Assembly (NCBI RefSeq): GCF_029227915.1
Contig: NC_079887.1
Coordinates: forward strand, 17,483,650 to 17,547,649
Direction of reading: 5' to 3'
DNA from: Hydractinia symbiolongicarpus
Taxonomy: Eukaryota > Cnidaria > Hydrozoa > Anthoathecata > Hydractiniidae
Length of the DNA: 64,000 nt
A program made the position numbers and the translations under genes. Shown in pieces: positions 38,095 through 50,535 of this stretch (position 1 is its first letter; each line of letters begins with the position of its first letter). The notes beneath the pieces are model-generated. The model ran no database searches and was not told where the DNA came from. It saw only the letters and a list, made by a program, of their open reading frames with translations.

Positions 38095-38765
38095 TAGGCA
38101 TCAAAATGCCACATTACGGTCTTTAGAGGCCTGTGCGCGTAGTTCACTGTGTTTTAAAGACATGGCGCAATGGAAAACGATTTTGGACGTCCTAGTCTAT
38201 AGAGAGTGGCAAGGTTAGACCAATGGTAACCTGCGCAGGCACGTGAAACCACGTGGTTTACGTGTAAGGCCTTTATTAGGTGTCAAAAGGCCATATTACA
38301 GTCTTTACAGGCCTGTGCGCGTAGTAGAATGTGTTTTAAAGACTTGGCGCAATGGAAAAAGACTTAGGACGTCGTAGTCTAATGAGAGTTGAAGGACTAG
38401 ACCAATGGTAACCTACGCAGGCACGTGGAACTACGTGATTTATGTGTAAGGCCTTTATTAGGCAGCAAAAGGCCATATTACAGCGTTTAGAGGCCTGTAA
38501 GCCTAGTTGACTGTGTTTTAAAGACATGGCGCAATGGAAAACGATTTGGGACGTCGTAGTCTATAGAGAGTGGCAAGGTTAGACCAATGGTAACCTGCGC
38601 AGGCACCTGAAACCACGTGATTTACGTGTAAGGCCTTTATTAGGTGTCAAAAGGCATATTATGGCCTTCAGATGCCTGTAAGAGTAGTTGGCGGTGTTAT
38701 TAAGCCTAGGCGCAATGGAAAACGACTTGGTACGTCGTAGTCCATTAAGGGCGGAAGGATTAGAA
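38095..38765 (+). repeat. ~670-bp block repeated at 39,912-40,582
   Basis: The offset is 1,817 bp (10 monomers). Both copies contain ATGCCACATTACGG, GACGTCCTAGTC and AGTAGAATGTG in order. On the left the copies differ before AGGCATCAAAATGCC. On the right this copy passes to ACAATGGTTAATAGC and the other to CCAATGGTAACCCTCCC. The second copy appears a third time at ~57,895-58,565. Confidence 0.82.
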
Positions 38766-41439
38766 CAATGGTTAATAGCGCAGGTACGTGGAACCACGTG
38801 TTTCACGTGTAACGCCTTTATTAGGCATCCAAAGGCCATATTACAGCGTTTAGAGGCCTGTAAGCGTAGTTGACTGTGTTTTAAAGACATGACGCAATGG
38901 AAAACAATTTGGGATGTCGTAGTCCATTAAGAGTGAAAGGATTAGACCAATGGTAAATAGCGCAGGCACGTGGAACCACGTGATTTAAGTGTAAGGCTTT
39001 TACTAGGCATCAAAACACCATACTACAGTCTTTAGAGGCCTGTACACGTAGTTGACGTTGTTATAAAGCTATGTCGCAATGAAAAACGACTTGGGACGTC
39101 GTAGTCCATTAAGAGTGAAAGGATTAGTCCAATGGTAAACAGCGCAGGCACGTGGAACCTGTGATTTACGTGTAAGGCCTTTATTAGGCATCAAAATTCC
39201 ATATTACGGCTTTTAGAGGTCTGTGCGCGTAGTTCACTGTGTTTTAAAGACATGGTGCAATGGAAAACGATTTGGGACGTCGTAGTCTATAGAGAGTGGC
39301 AAGGTTAGACAAATAGTAACCTGCGCAGGCACGTGAAACCACGTGATTTACGTGTAAGGTCTTTATTAGGTGTCAAAAGGCATATTACGGCCTTCAGAGG
39401 CCTGTAAGAGTAGTTGACGGTGTTATTAAGCCTAGGCGCAATGGAAAACGACTGGGGAAGTCGTAGTCCATTGAGAGTGGAGGGATTAGACCAATGGTAA
39501 ACAGCGCAGGCACGTGGAACCACGTGCTTTACCTGTAAGGCCTTTATTAGGTGTCAAAAAGCCATATTACAGTGTTTAGAGGCCTGTGCGCGTAGTTGAC
39601 TGTGTTTTAAAGACTTGGCGGAATGGAAAAAGACTTGGGACGTCGTAGTCTAATGAGAGTTGAAGGACTAGACCAATGGTAACCTACGCAGGCACGTGGA
39701 ACTACGTGATTTATGTGTAAGGCCTTTATTAGGCAGCAAAAGGCCATACTACAGCGTTTAGAGGCCTGTAAGCGTAGTTGACTGTGTTTTAAAGACATGA
39801 CGCAATGGAAAACAATTTGGGACGTCGTAGTCTATAGAGAGTGGAAAGATTAGACCAATGGTAACCTGCGCAGGCACGTGAAACCACGTGATTTACGTGT
39901 AAGGCTCTTTTTAGGCATCAAAATGCCACATTACGGTCTTTAGAGGCCTGTGCGCGTAGTTCACTGTGTTTTAAAGACATGGCGCAATGGAAAACGATTT
40001 TGGACGTCCTAGTCTATAGAGAGTGGCAAGGTTAGACCAATGGTAACCTGCGCAGGCACGTGAAGCCACGTGGTTTACGTGTAAGGCCTTTATTAGGTGT
40101 CAAAAGGCCACATTACAGTCTTTACAGGCCTGTGCGCGTAGTAGAATGTGTTTTAAAGACTTGGCGCAATGGAAAAAGACTTGGGACGTCGTAGTCTAAT
40201 GAGAGTTGAAGGACTAGACCAATGGTAACCTACGCAGGCACGTGGAACTACGTGATTTATGTGTAAGGCCTTTATTAGGCAGCAAAAGGCCATATTACAG
40301 CGTTTAGAGGCCTGTAAGCCTAGTTGACTGTGTTTTAAAGACATGGCGCAATGGAAAACGATTTGGGACGTCGTAGTCTATAGAGAGTGGCAAGGTTAGA
40401 CCAATGGTAACCTGCGCAGGTACCTGAAACCACGTGATTTACGTGTAAGGCCTTTATTAGGTGTCAAAAGGCATATTATGGCCTTCAGATGCCTGTAAGA
40501 GTAGTTGACGGTGTTATTAAGCCTAGGCGCAATGGAAAACGACTTGGTACGTCGTAGTCCATTAAGGGCGGAAGGATTAGACCAATGGTAACCCTCCCAG
40601 GCACGTGGAACCACGTGATTTAAGTGTGAAGCTTTTACTAGGCATCAAAACACCATACTACAGTCTTTAGAGGCCTGTACACGTAGTTGACGTTGTTATA
40701 AAGCCATAGCGCAACGGAAAACGACTTGGAACGTCGTAGTCTATTAAAAGTGGAAGGATTAGAACAATGGTAACCTGCGTAGGCACGTGAAACCACGTGT
40801 TCTAAGTGTAAGGCCCTTACTAGGTGTCAAAAAGCCATACTACGGCCTTCAGAGGCCTGTAAGAGTAGTTGACGGTGTTATTAAGCCTAGGCACAATGGA
40901 AAACGACTTGGGAAGTCGTAGTCCATTGAGAGTGGAGGGATTAGACCAATGGTAAACAGCGCAGGCACGTGGAACCACGTGCTTTACGTGTAAGGCCTTT
41001 ATTAGGCATCAAAAAGCCATACTACAGTGTTTAGAGGTCTGTACGCGTAGTTGACGGTATTATAAAGCCATGGCGCAATGGAAAACGACTTGGGAAGTCG
41101 TAGTCCATTGACAGTGAAAGGATTAGAACAATGGTTAACAGCGCAGGTACGTGGAACCACGTGTTTCACGTGTAACGCCTTTATTAGGCATCAAAAGGCC
41201 ATATTACAGCGTTTAGAGGCCTGTAAGCGTAGTTGACTGTGTTTTAAAGACATGACGCAATGGAAAACAATTTGGGACGTCGTAGTCTATAGAGTGGAAA
41301 GATTAGACCAATGGTAACTTGCGCAGGCACGTGAAACCACGTGATTTACGTGTAAGGCTCTTTTTAGGCATCAAAATGCCATATTACGGTCTTTAGAGGC
41401 CTGTGCGCGTAGTTCACTGTGTTTTAAAGACATGGCGCA

Positions 41440-42530
41440 ATAGAAAACGATTTGGGACGTCGTAGTCTATAGAGAGTGGCAAGGCTGGACAAATAGTAAC
41501 CTGCGCAGGCACGTGAAACCACGTGATTTACGTGTAAGGTCTTTATTAGGTGTCAAAAGGCATATTACGGCCTTCAGAGGCCTGTAAGAGTAGTTGACGG
41601 TGTTATTAAGCCTAGGCGCAATGGAAAACGACTGGAGAAGTCGTAGTCCATTGAGAGTGGAGGGATTAGACAAATGGTAAACAGCGCAGGCTCGTGGAAC
41701 CACGTGCTTTACGTGTAAGGCCTTTATTAGGCATCAAAAAGCCATATTACAGTGTTTAGAGGCCTGTGCGCGTAGTTGACTGTGTTTTAAAGACTTGGCG
41801 GAATGGAAAAAGACTTGGGACGTCGTAGTCTAATGAGAGTGGCAAGGTTAGACCAATGGTAACCTGCGCAGGCACGTGAAACCACGTGATTTACGTGTAA
41901 GGCCTTTATTAGGTGTCAAAAGGCCATATTACAGTCTTTACAGGCCTGTGCGCGTAGTAGAATGTGTTATAAAGACTTGGCGCAATGGAAAAAGACTTGG
42001 GACGTCGTAGTCTAATGAGAGTTGAAGGACTAGACCAATGGTAATCTACGCAGGCACGTGGAACCACGTGCTTTACGTGTAAGGCCTTTATTAGGCATCA
42101 AAAAGCCATATTACAGTGTTTAGAGGTCTGTAAGCGTAGTTGACGGTGTTATAAAGCCATGGCGCAATGGAAAACGACTTGGGAAGTCGTAGTCCATTGA
42201 CAGTGAAAGGATTAGAACAATGGTTAATAGCGCAGGTACGTGGAACCACGTGTTTCACGTGTAACGCCTTTATTAGGCATCAAAAGGCCATATTACAGCG
42301 TTTAGAGGCCTGTAAGCGTAGTTGACTGTGTTTTAAAGACATGACGCAATGGAAAACAATTTGGGATGTCGTAGTCCATTAAGAGTGAAAGGATTAGACC
42401 AATGGTAAATAGCGCAGGCACGTGGAACCACGTGATTTAATTGTAAGGCTTTTACTAGGCATCAAAACACCATAGTACAGTCTTTAGAGGCCTGTACACG
42501 TAGTTCACTGTGTTTTAAAGACATGGTGCA
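41440..42530 (+). repeat. 6-mer HOR (1,091 bp), copy 1
   Basis: Signature strings such as GCAAGGCTGGACAAATAG, CGACTGGAGAAGTCG and GCAGGCTCGTGG recur exactly 1,091 bp apart through the block. Sequence left of ~41,440 (GCGCAATAGAAAACG) does not match the equivalent place in copy 2 (GTGCAATGGAAAACG), which sets the boundary. Confidence 0.93.
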
Positions 42531-43621
42531 ATGGAAAACGATTTGGGACGTCGTAGTCTATAGAGAGTGGCAAGGCTGGACAAATAGTAACCTGCGCAGG
42601 CACGTGAAACCACGTGATTTACGTGTAAGGTCTTTATTAGGTGTCAAAAGGCATATTACGGCCTTCAGAGGCCTGTAAGAGTAGTTGACGGTGTTATTAA
42701 GCCTAGGCGCAATGGAAAACGACTGGAGAAGTCGTAGTCCATTGAGAGTGGAGGGATTAGACAAATGGTAAACAGCGCAGGCTCGTGGAACCACGTGCTT
42801 TACGTGTAAGGCCTTTATTAGGCATCAAAAAGCCATATTACAGTGTTTAGAGGCCTGTGCGCGTAGTTGACTGTGTTTTAAAGACTTGGCGGAATGGAAA
42901 AAGACTTGGGACGTCGTAGTCTAATGAGAGTGGCAAGGTTAGACCAATGGTAACCTGCGCAGGCACGTGAAACCACGTGATTTACGTGTAAGGCCTTTAT
43001 TAGGTGTCAAAAGGCCATATTACAGTCTTTACAGGCCTGTGCGCGTAGTAGAATGTGTTATAAAGACTTGGCGCAATGGAAAAAGACTTGGGACGTCGTA
43101 GTCTAATGAGAGTTGAAGGACTAGACCAATGGTAATCTACGCAGGCACGTGGAACCACGTGCTTTACGTGTAAGGCCTTTATTAGGCATCAAAAAGCCAT
43201 ATTACAGTGTTTAGAGGTCTGTAAGCGTAGTTGACGGTGTTATAAAGCCATGGCGCAATGGAAAACGACTTGGGAAGTCGTAGTCCATTGACAGTGAAAG
43301 GATTAGAACAATGGTTAATAGCGCAGGTACGTGGAACCACGTGTTTCACGTGTAACGCCTTTATTAGGCATCAAAAGGCCATATTACAGCGTTTAGAGGC
43401 CTGTAAGCGTAGTTGACTGTGTTTTAAAGACATCACGCAATGGAAAACAATTTGGGATGTCGTAGTCCATTAAGAGTGAAAGGATTAGACCAATGGTAAA
43501 TAGCGCAGGCACGTGGAACCACGTGATTTAATTGTAAGGCTTTTACTAGGCATCAAAACACCATAGTACAGTCTTTAGAGGCCTGTACACGTAGTTCACT
43601 GTGTTTTAAAGACATGGTGCA
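42531..43621 (+). repeat. 6-mer HOR (1,091 bp), copy 2
   Basis: This copy is practically identical to copies 1 and 3. In comparison by eye I found one difference shared with neither neighbour's position: CATGACGCAATGG in copy 1 (~42,342) reads CATCACGCAATGG here (~43,433). This is the most homogeneous part of the window. Confidence 0.93.
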
Positions 43622-44225
43622 ATGGAAAACGATTTGGGACGTCGTAGTCTATAGAGAGTGGCAAGGCTGGACAAATAGTAACCTGCGCAGGCACGTGAAA
43701 CCACGTGATTTACGTGTAAGGTCTTTATTAGGTGTCAAAAGGCATATTACGGCCTTCAGAGGCCTGTAAGAGTAGTTGACGGTGTTATTAAGCCTAGGCG
43801 CAATGGAAAACGACTGGAGAAGTCGTAGTCCATTGAGAGTGGAGGGATTAGACAAATGGTAAACAGCGCAGGCTCGTGGAACCACGTGCTTTACGTGTAA
43901 GGCCTTTATTAGGCATCAAAAAGCCATATTACAGTGTTTAGAGGCCTGTGCGCGTAGTTGACTGTGTTTTAAAGACTTGGCGGAATGGAAAAAGACTTGG
44001 GACGTCGTAGCCTAATGAGAGTGGCAAGGTTAGACCAATGGTAACCTGCGCAGGCACGTGAAACCACGTGATTTACGTGTAAGGCCTTTATTAGGTGTCA
44101 AAAGGCCATATTACAGTCTTTACAGGCCTGTGCGCGTAGTAGAATGTGTTATAAAGACTTGGCGCAATGGAAAAAGACTTGGGACGTCGTAGTCTAATGA
44201 GAGTTGAAGGACTAGACCAATGGTA
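43622..44225 (+). repeat. 6-mer HOR, partial copy 3
   Basis: The third copy continues for about 3.3 monomers. It breaks at ~44,225, where GACCAATGGTAACTTGCG replaces GACCAATGGTAATCTACG. A private change is GTCGTAGCCTAATG (~44,006) against GTCGTAGTCTAATG. The break is in phase with the monomer. Confidence 0.9.
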
Positions 44226-46899
44226 ACTTGCGCAGGCACGTGAAACCACGTGATTTACGTGTAAGGCTCTTTTTAGGCATCCAAATGCCATATTACGGTC
44301 TTTAGAGGCCTGTGCGCGTAGTTCACTGTGTTTTAAAGACATGGCGCAATGGAAAACGATTTGGGACGTCGTAGTCTATAGAGAGTGGCAAGGTTAGACA
44401 AATAGTAACCTGCGCAGGCACGTGAAACCACGTGATTTACGTGTAAGGTCTTTATTAGGTGTCAAAAGGCATATTACGGCCTTCAGAGGCCTGTAAGAGT
44501 AGTTGACGGTGTTATTAAGCCTAGGCGCAATGGAAAACGACTGGGGAAGTCGTAGTCCATTGAGAGTGGAGGGATTAGACCAATGGTAAACAGCGCAGGC
44601 ACGTGGAACCACGTGCTTTACGTGTAAGGCCTTTATTAGGCATCAAAAAGCCATATTACAGTGTTTAGAGGCCTGTGCGCATAGTTGACTGTGTTTTAAA
44701 GACTTGGCGGAATGGAAAAAGACTTGGAACGTCGTAGTCTATAGAGAGTGGAAAGATTAGACCAATGGTAACCTGCGCAGGAACGTGAAACCACGTGATT
44801 TACGTGTAAGGCTCTTTTTAGGCATCAAAATGCCACATTACGGTCTTTAGAGGCCTGTGCGCGTAGTTGACTGTGTTTTAAAGACATGGCGTAATGGAAA
44901 ACGACTTGGTACGTCGTAGTCTATTGATGGTGGAAGGATTAGACCAATGGTAACCAGAGCAGGCACGTGGAACCACGTGATATACGTGTAAGGCTTTTAT
45001 TAGGCATCAAAAGGCCATATTACAGTCTTTACAGGCCTGTACACGTAGTTGACTGTGTTTTAATGACATGACGCAATGGAAAACGATTTGGGAAGTCGTA
45101 GTCCATTGAGATTGGAAGGATTAGGCCAATGGTAACCTGCGCAAGCACGAGGAAGCACGTGATTTCTTTTAAGACCTTCATTAGGCGTAAAAAGGCCATA
45201 ATGCGGCCTTTAGAGGCCTGTGCGCGTAGTTGACTGTGTCTTAATGACATGACGCAATGGAAAACGGCTTTGGACGTCGTAGTCCATTGTGAGCGGAAGG
45301 ATTAGACCAATGATAACCCTCGCAGGCACGTGGAACCACGTAATTTAAGTGTGAAGCTTTTACTAGGCATCAAAACACCATACTACAGTCTTTGGAGGCA
45401 TGTACACGTAGTTGACGTTGTTATAAAGCAATAGCGCAATGGAAAACGACTTGGAACGTCGTAGTCTATTAAAGATGGAAGGATTAGAACAATGGTAACC
45501 TGCGTAGGCACGTGGAACCACGTGATTTAAGTGTAAGGCCCTTACTAGGTGTCAAAAGGCCATATCACAGCGTTTAGAGGCCTGTGACCGTAGTTGACGG
45601 TGCTATAAGGCTATCGCGCAATAGGAAACGCCTTGGGACGTCGTAGTCCATTGAGAGCGGAAGGATTAGACCAATGGTAACACTCGCAGGCACGGGGAAC
45701 TACGTGATTTATGTGTAAGGCCTTTATTTGGCGCCAAGAAGCCATATTACGGCCTTTAGAGGCCTGTTAGCGTAGTTGACGGTGTCATAAAGCCATGGCG
45801 CAATGAAAAACGACTTGGGAAGTCGTAGTCCATTGACAGTAGAGGGATTAGACCAATGATAAACAGCACAGGCACGTGGAACCTGTGATTTACGTGTAAG
45901 GCCTTTATTTGTCGCCAAAAGGCCATATTACGGCCTTTAGAGGCCTGTTAACGAAGTTGACGGTGTTATAAAGCCATGGCGCAATGGAAAACGTCTTGGG
46001 AAGTCGTAGTCTTTTAAGAGTGGAAGGATTAGACCAATGGTGAACAGCGCCGGCACGTGGAACCACGTGTGTTACGTGTAAGGCCTTTATTAGGCATCAA
46101 AAGTCTATATTGCAGCGTTTAGATGCCTGTGAGCGTAGTTGACTGCGTTTTAAAGACTTGGCGGAATGGAAAAAGACTTGGGACGTCGTAGTCTAATGAG
46201 AGTTGAAGGACTAGAGCAATGGTAACCTACGCAGGCACGTGGAACTACGTGATTGATGTGTAAGGCCTTTATTAGGCAGCAAAAGGCCATATTACAGCGT
46301 TTAGAGGCCTGTAAGCGTAGTTGACTGTGTTTTAAAGACATGACGCAATGGAAAACAATTTGGGACGTCGTAGTCTATAGAGTGTGGCAAGGTTAGACCA
46401 ATGGTAACCTGCGCAGGCACGTGAAACCACGTGATTTACGTGTAAAGTCTTTATTAGGTGTCAAAAGGCATATTACGGCCTTCAGAGGCCTGTAAGAGTA
46501 GTTGACGGTGTTATTAAGCCTAGGCGCAATGGAAAACGACTGGGGAAGTCGTAGTCCATTGAGAGTGGAGGGATTAGACCAATGGTAAACAGCGCAGGCA
46601 CGTGGAACCACGTGCTTTACGTGTAAGGCCTTTATTAGGCATCAAAAGGCCATATTACAGTCTTTACAGGCCTGTACACGTAGTTGACTGTGTTTTAATG
46701 ACATGACGCAATGGAAAACGATTTGGGAAGTCGTAGTCTATTGAGAGTGGAAGGATTAGGCCAATGGTAACCTGCGCAAGCACGAGGAAGCACGTGATTT
46801 TTTTTAAGACCTTCATTAGGCGTAAAAAGGCCATAATGCGGCCTTTACAGACCTGTGCGCGTAGTAGAATGTGTTTTAAAGACATGGCGCAATGGAAAA

Positions 46900-48975
46900 A
46901 GACTTGGGACGTCGTAGTCTAATGAGAGTTGAAGGACTAGACCAATGGTAACCTACGCAGGCACGTGGAACTACGTGATTTATGTGTAAGGCCTTTATTT
47001 GGCGCCAAGAAGCCATATTATGGCCTTTAGAGGCCTGTTAGCGTAGTTGACGGTGTCATAAAGCCATGGCGCAATGTAAAACGACTTGGGAAGTCGTAGT
47101 CCATTGACAGTAGAGGGATTAGACCAATGGTAAACAGCACAGGCACGTGGAACCTGTGATTTACGTGTAAGGCCTTTATTTGTCGCCAAAAGGCCATATT
47201 ACAGCGTTTAGAGGCCTGTGACCGTAGTTGACTGTGTTTTAGAGTCATGACGCAATGGAAAACGATTTGGGACGTCGTAATCCATTGAAAGTTGAAGGAC
47301 TAGACCAATGGTAAGCCTCGCAGGCACGTGGAACCACGTGATTTACGTGTAAGGCTCTTTTTAGGCATCAAAATGCCATAATACGGCTTTTAGAGGCATG
47401 TGCGCGTAGTTCACTGTGTTTTAAAGACATGGCGCAATGGAAAACGATTTGGAACGTCGTAGTCTATAGAGAGTGGAAGGATTAGACCAATGGTAAACAG
47501 CGCAGCCACGTGGAACCTGTGACTTACGTGTAAAGCCTTTATTATGCATCAAAAGGCCATATTACAGCGTTTAGAGGCCTGTGCGCGTAGTTGACTGTGT
47601 TTTAAAGACATGGCGTAATGGAAAACGACTTGGTACGTCGTAGTCTATTGATGGTGGAAGGATTAGACCAATGGTAACTAGAGCAGGCACGTGGAACCAC
47701 GTGATTTACGTGTAAGGCTTTTATTAGGCATCAAAAGGCCATATTACAGTCTTTACAGGCCTGTACACGTAGTTGACTGTGTTTTAATGACATGACGCAA
47801 TGGAAAACGATTTGGGAAGTCGTAGTCCATTGAGAGTGGAAGGATTAGGCCAATGGTAACCTGCGCAAGCACGAGGAAGCACGTGATTTTTTTTAAGACC
47901 TTCATTAGGCGTAAAAAGGCCATAATGCGGCCTTTAGAGGCCTGTGCGCGTAGTTGACTGTGTCTTAATGACATGACGCAATGGAAAACGCCTTTGGACG
48001 TCGTAGTCCATTGAGAGCGGAAGGATTAGACCAATGGTAACCCTCGCAGGCACGTGGAACCACGTAATTTAAGTGTGAAGCTTTTACTAGGCATCAAAAC
48101 ACCATACTACAGTCTTTAGAGGCATGTACACGTAGTTGACGTTGTTATAAAGCAATAGCGCAATGGAAAACGACTTGGAACGTCGTAGTCTATTAAAGAT
48201 GGAAGGATTAGAACAATGGTAACCTGCGTAGGCACGTGGAATCACGTGATTTAAGTGTAAGCCCCTTACTAGGTGTCAAAAGGCCATATCACAGCGTTTA
48301 GAGGCCGGTGACCGTAGTTGGCGGTGCTATAAGGCTATCGCGCAATAGGAAACGCCTTGGGACGTCGTAGTCCATTGAGAGCGGAAGGATTAGACCAATG
48401 TTGAACAGCGCCGGCACGTGGAACCACGTGTGTTATATGTAAGGCCTTTATTGGGCATCAAAAGTCTATATTGCAGCGTTTAGATGCCTGTGAGCGTAGT
48501 TGACTGCGTTTTAAAGACATGACGCAATGAACAACGATTTGGGAAGTCGTAGTCCATTGAGAGTGGAAGGATTCGGCCAATGGTAACCTGCGCAGGCACA
48601 AGGAACCACGTGATATTTCTTAAGGCCTTTATTAGGCGTAAAAAGGCCATTTTACGGCCTTTAGAAGCCTGAACGCGTAGTTGACGGTGTTATAAGGCTG
48701 TCGCTCAATGGGAAACACCTTGGGACATCGTAGTCCATTGAGAGCGGAAGGATTAGAGCAATGGTAACCTGCTCAGTCACGTGGAACCACGTGATTTAAG
48801 TGTAAGGCCCTTACTAGGCGTCAAAAGGCCATATTACAGCCTTTCGAGGCCTATAAGCTTAGTTGACGTTGTTAGAAAGCCATAACGCAATGGAAAACGA
48901 TTTGGGACGTCGTAGTCTATTAAGAGTGACAGTATTAGAACAATAGTAACCTGCACAGGCACGTGGAACCACGTG
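46900..48975 (+). repeat. 20-monomer-offset duplication, left copy
   Basis: The block recurs at ~50,530-52,608. 46,995-47,680 matches at 3,633 bp, for example GTAAAACGACTTGGG and TTTTAGAGTCATGACG. 48,031-48,390 matches 51,301-51,660 at 3,270 bp. 48,400-48,975 matches at 3,633 bp again, including the rare GTGACAGTATTAG at ~48,926 and ~52,559. Monomers at ~47,680-48,030 have no counterpart on the right. Confidence 0.85.
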
Positions 48976-50089
48976 ATTTAATTGTAAGGCCCTTACTAGC
49001 TGCCAAAAGGCCATATTACAGTGTTTAGAGGCCTGTGCGCGTAGTTGACTGTGTTTTAATCACATGACCCAATGGAAAACGCATTTGGACGTCGTAGTCC
49101 ATTAAGGGCGGAAGGATTAGACCAATGGTAACCCTCCCAGGCACGTGGAACCACGTGATTTAAATGTGAAGCTTTTACTAGGCATCAAAACACCATACTA
49201 CAGTCTTTAGAGGCCTGTACACGTAGTTGACGTTGTTATAAAGCCATAGCGCAATGGAAAACGACTTGGAACGTCGTAGTCTATTAAAGGTGGAAGGATT
49301 AGAACAATGGTAACCTGCGTAGGCACGTGAAACCACGTGTTCTAAGTGTAAGGCCCTTACTAGGTGTCAAACAGCCATACTACGGCCTTCAGAGGCCTGT
49401 AAGAGTAGTTGACGGTGTTATTAAGCCTAGGCGCAATGGAAAACGACTTGGGAAGTCGTAGTCCATTGAGAGTAAAGGGATTAGGCCAATGGTAAACAGC
49501 GCAGGCACGTGGAACCACGTGCTTTACGTGTAAGGCCTTTATTAGGCATCAAAAAGCCATAATACAGTGTTTAGAGGTCTGTAAGCGTAGTTGACGGTGT
49601 TTTAAAGCCATGGCGCAATGGAAAACGACTTGGGAAGTCGTAGTCCATTGACAGTGAAAGGATTAGAACAATGGTTAATAGCGCAGGTACGTGGAACCAC
49701 GTGTTTCACGTGTAACGCCTTTATTAGGCATCAAAAGGCCATATTACAGCGTTTAGAGGCCTGTAAGCGTAGTTGACTGTGTTTTAAAGACATGACGCAA
49801 TGGAAAACAATTTGGGACGTCGTAGTCTATAGAGTGGAAAGATTAGACCAATGGTAACCTGCACAGGCACGTGAAACCACGTGATTTACTTGTAAGGCCT
49901 TTATTAGGTGTCAAAAGGCATATTACAGGCCTTCAGAGGCCTGTAAGAGTAGTTGACGGTGTTATTAAGCCTAGGCGCAATGAAAAACGACTTGGGAAGT
50001 CGTAGTGCATTGAGAGTTGAAGGATTAGACCAATGGTAAACAGCGCAGGCACGTGGAACCACGTGTTTTACGTGTAAGGCCATTATTAG

Positions 50090-50535
50090 GCATCAAAAGG
50101 CTATATTACAGTGTTAAGAGGGCTGTGCGCGTAGTTGACTGTGTTTTAAAGACATGACGCAGTGGAAAACGATTTGGGACGTCGTAGTCCATTAAGAGTG
50201 AAAGGATTAGACCAATGGTAAATAGCGCAGGAACGTGGAACCACGTGATTTAAGTGTAAGGCTTTTACTAGGCATCAAAACACCATACTACAGTCTTTAG
50301 AGGCCTGTACACGTAGTTGACGTTGTTATAAAGCTATGTCGCAATGAAAAACGACTTGGGACGTCGTAGTCCATTAAGAGTGAAAGGATTAGTCCAATGG
50401 TAAACAGCGCAGGCACGTGGAACCTGTGATTTACGTGTAAGGGCATTATTAGGCATCAAAAGGCTATATTACAGTGTTAAGAGGGCTGTGCGCGTAGTTG
50501 ACTGTGTTTTAAAGACATGACGCAGTGGAAAAAGA
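50090..50535 (+). repeat. Two-monomer tandem duplication
   Basis: The rare run GTGTTAAGAGGGCTGTGC followed by GACGCAGTGG occurs at ~50,110 and again at ~50,472, 362 bp (two monomers) apart. A third copy lies at ~53,924, 3,814 bp (21 monomers) from the first, with GGGCTTTGC in place of GGGCTGTGC. Confidence 0.8.

Larger units (their letters stand above)
31000..44890 (+). repeat. Zone 3: third variant group
   Basis: New signatures dominate here. CACGTGAAACCACGTG replaces CACGTGGAACCACGTG in many units. Other markers are TCTATAGAGAGTGGCAAGG, TTATTAAGCCTAGGCGC, GACTTGGCGGAATGG and AGGCAGCAAAAGGCC. Zone 2-like units are interspersed, for example at ~32,370-32,660 and ~40,540-40,830. The zone contains several overlapping duplications with 6- to 10-monomer offsets. 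Limits are approximate. Confidence 0.85.
38970..47900 (+). repeat. Large duplicated block (~9 kb), left copy
   Basis: This block recurs in the same order at ~56,955-64,000. Anchors and offsets are: ~38,970-41,400 at 17,983; 41,581 CCTGTAAGAGTAG at 17,802; 42,071-42,880 at 17,620; ~44,225-46,430 at 16,527; ~46,995-47,900 at 16,165. Each offset change is close to a whole number of monomers. Much of the drop between 42.9 and 44.2 kb corresponds to the additional 6-mer HOR copies present only on this side. Confidence 0.85.
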
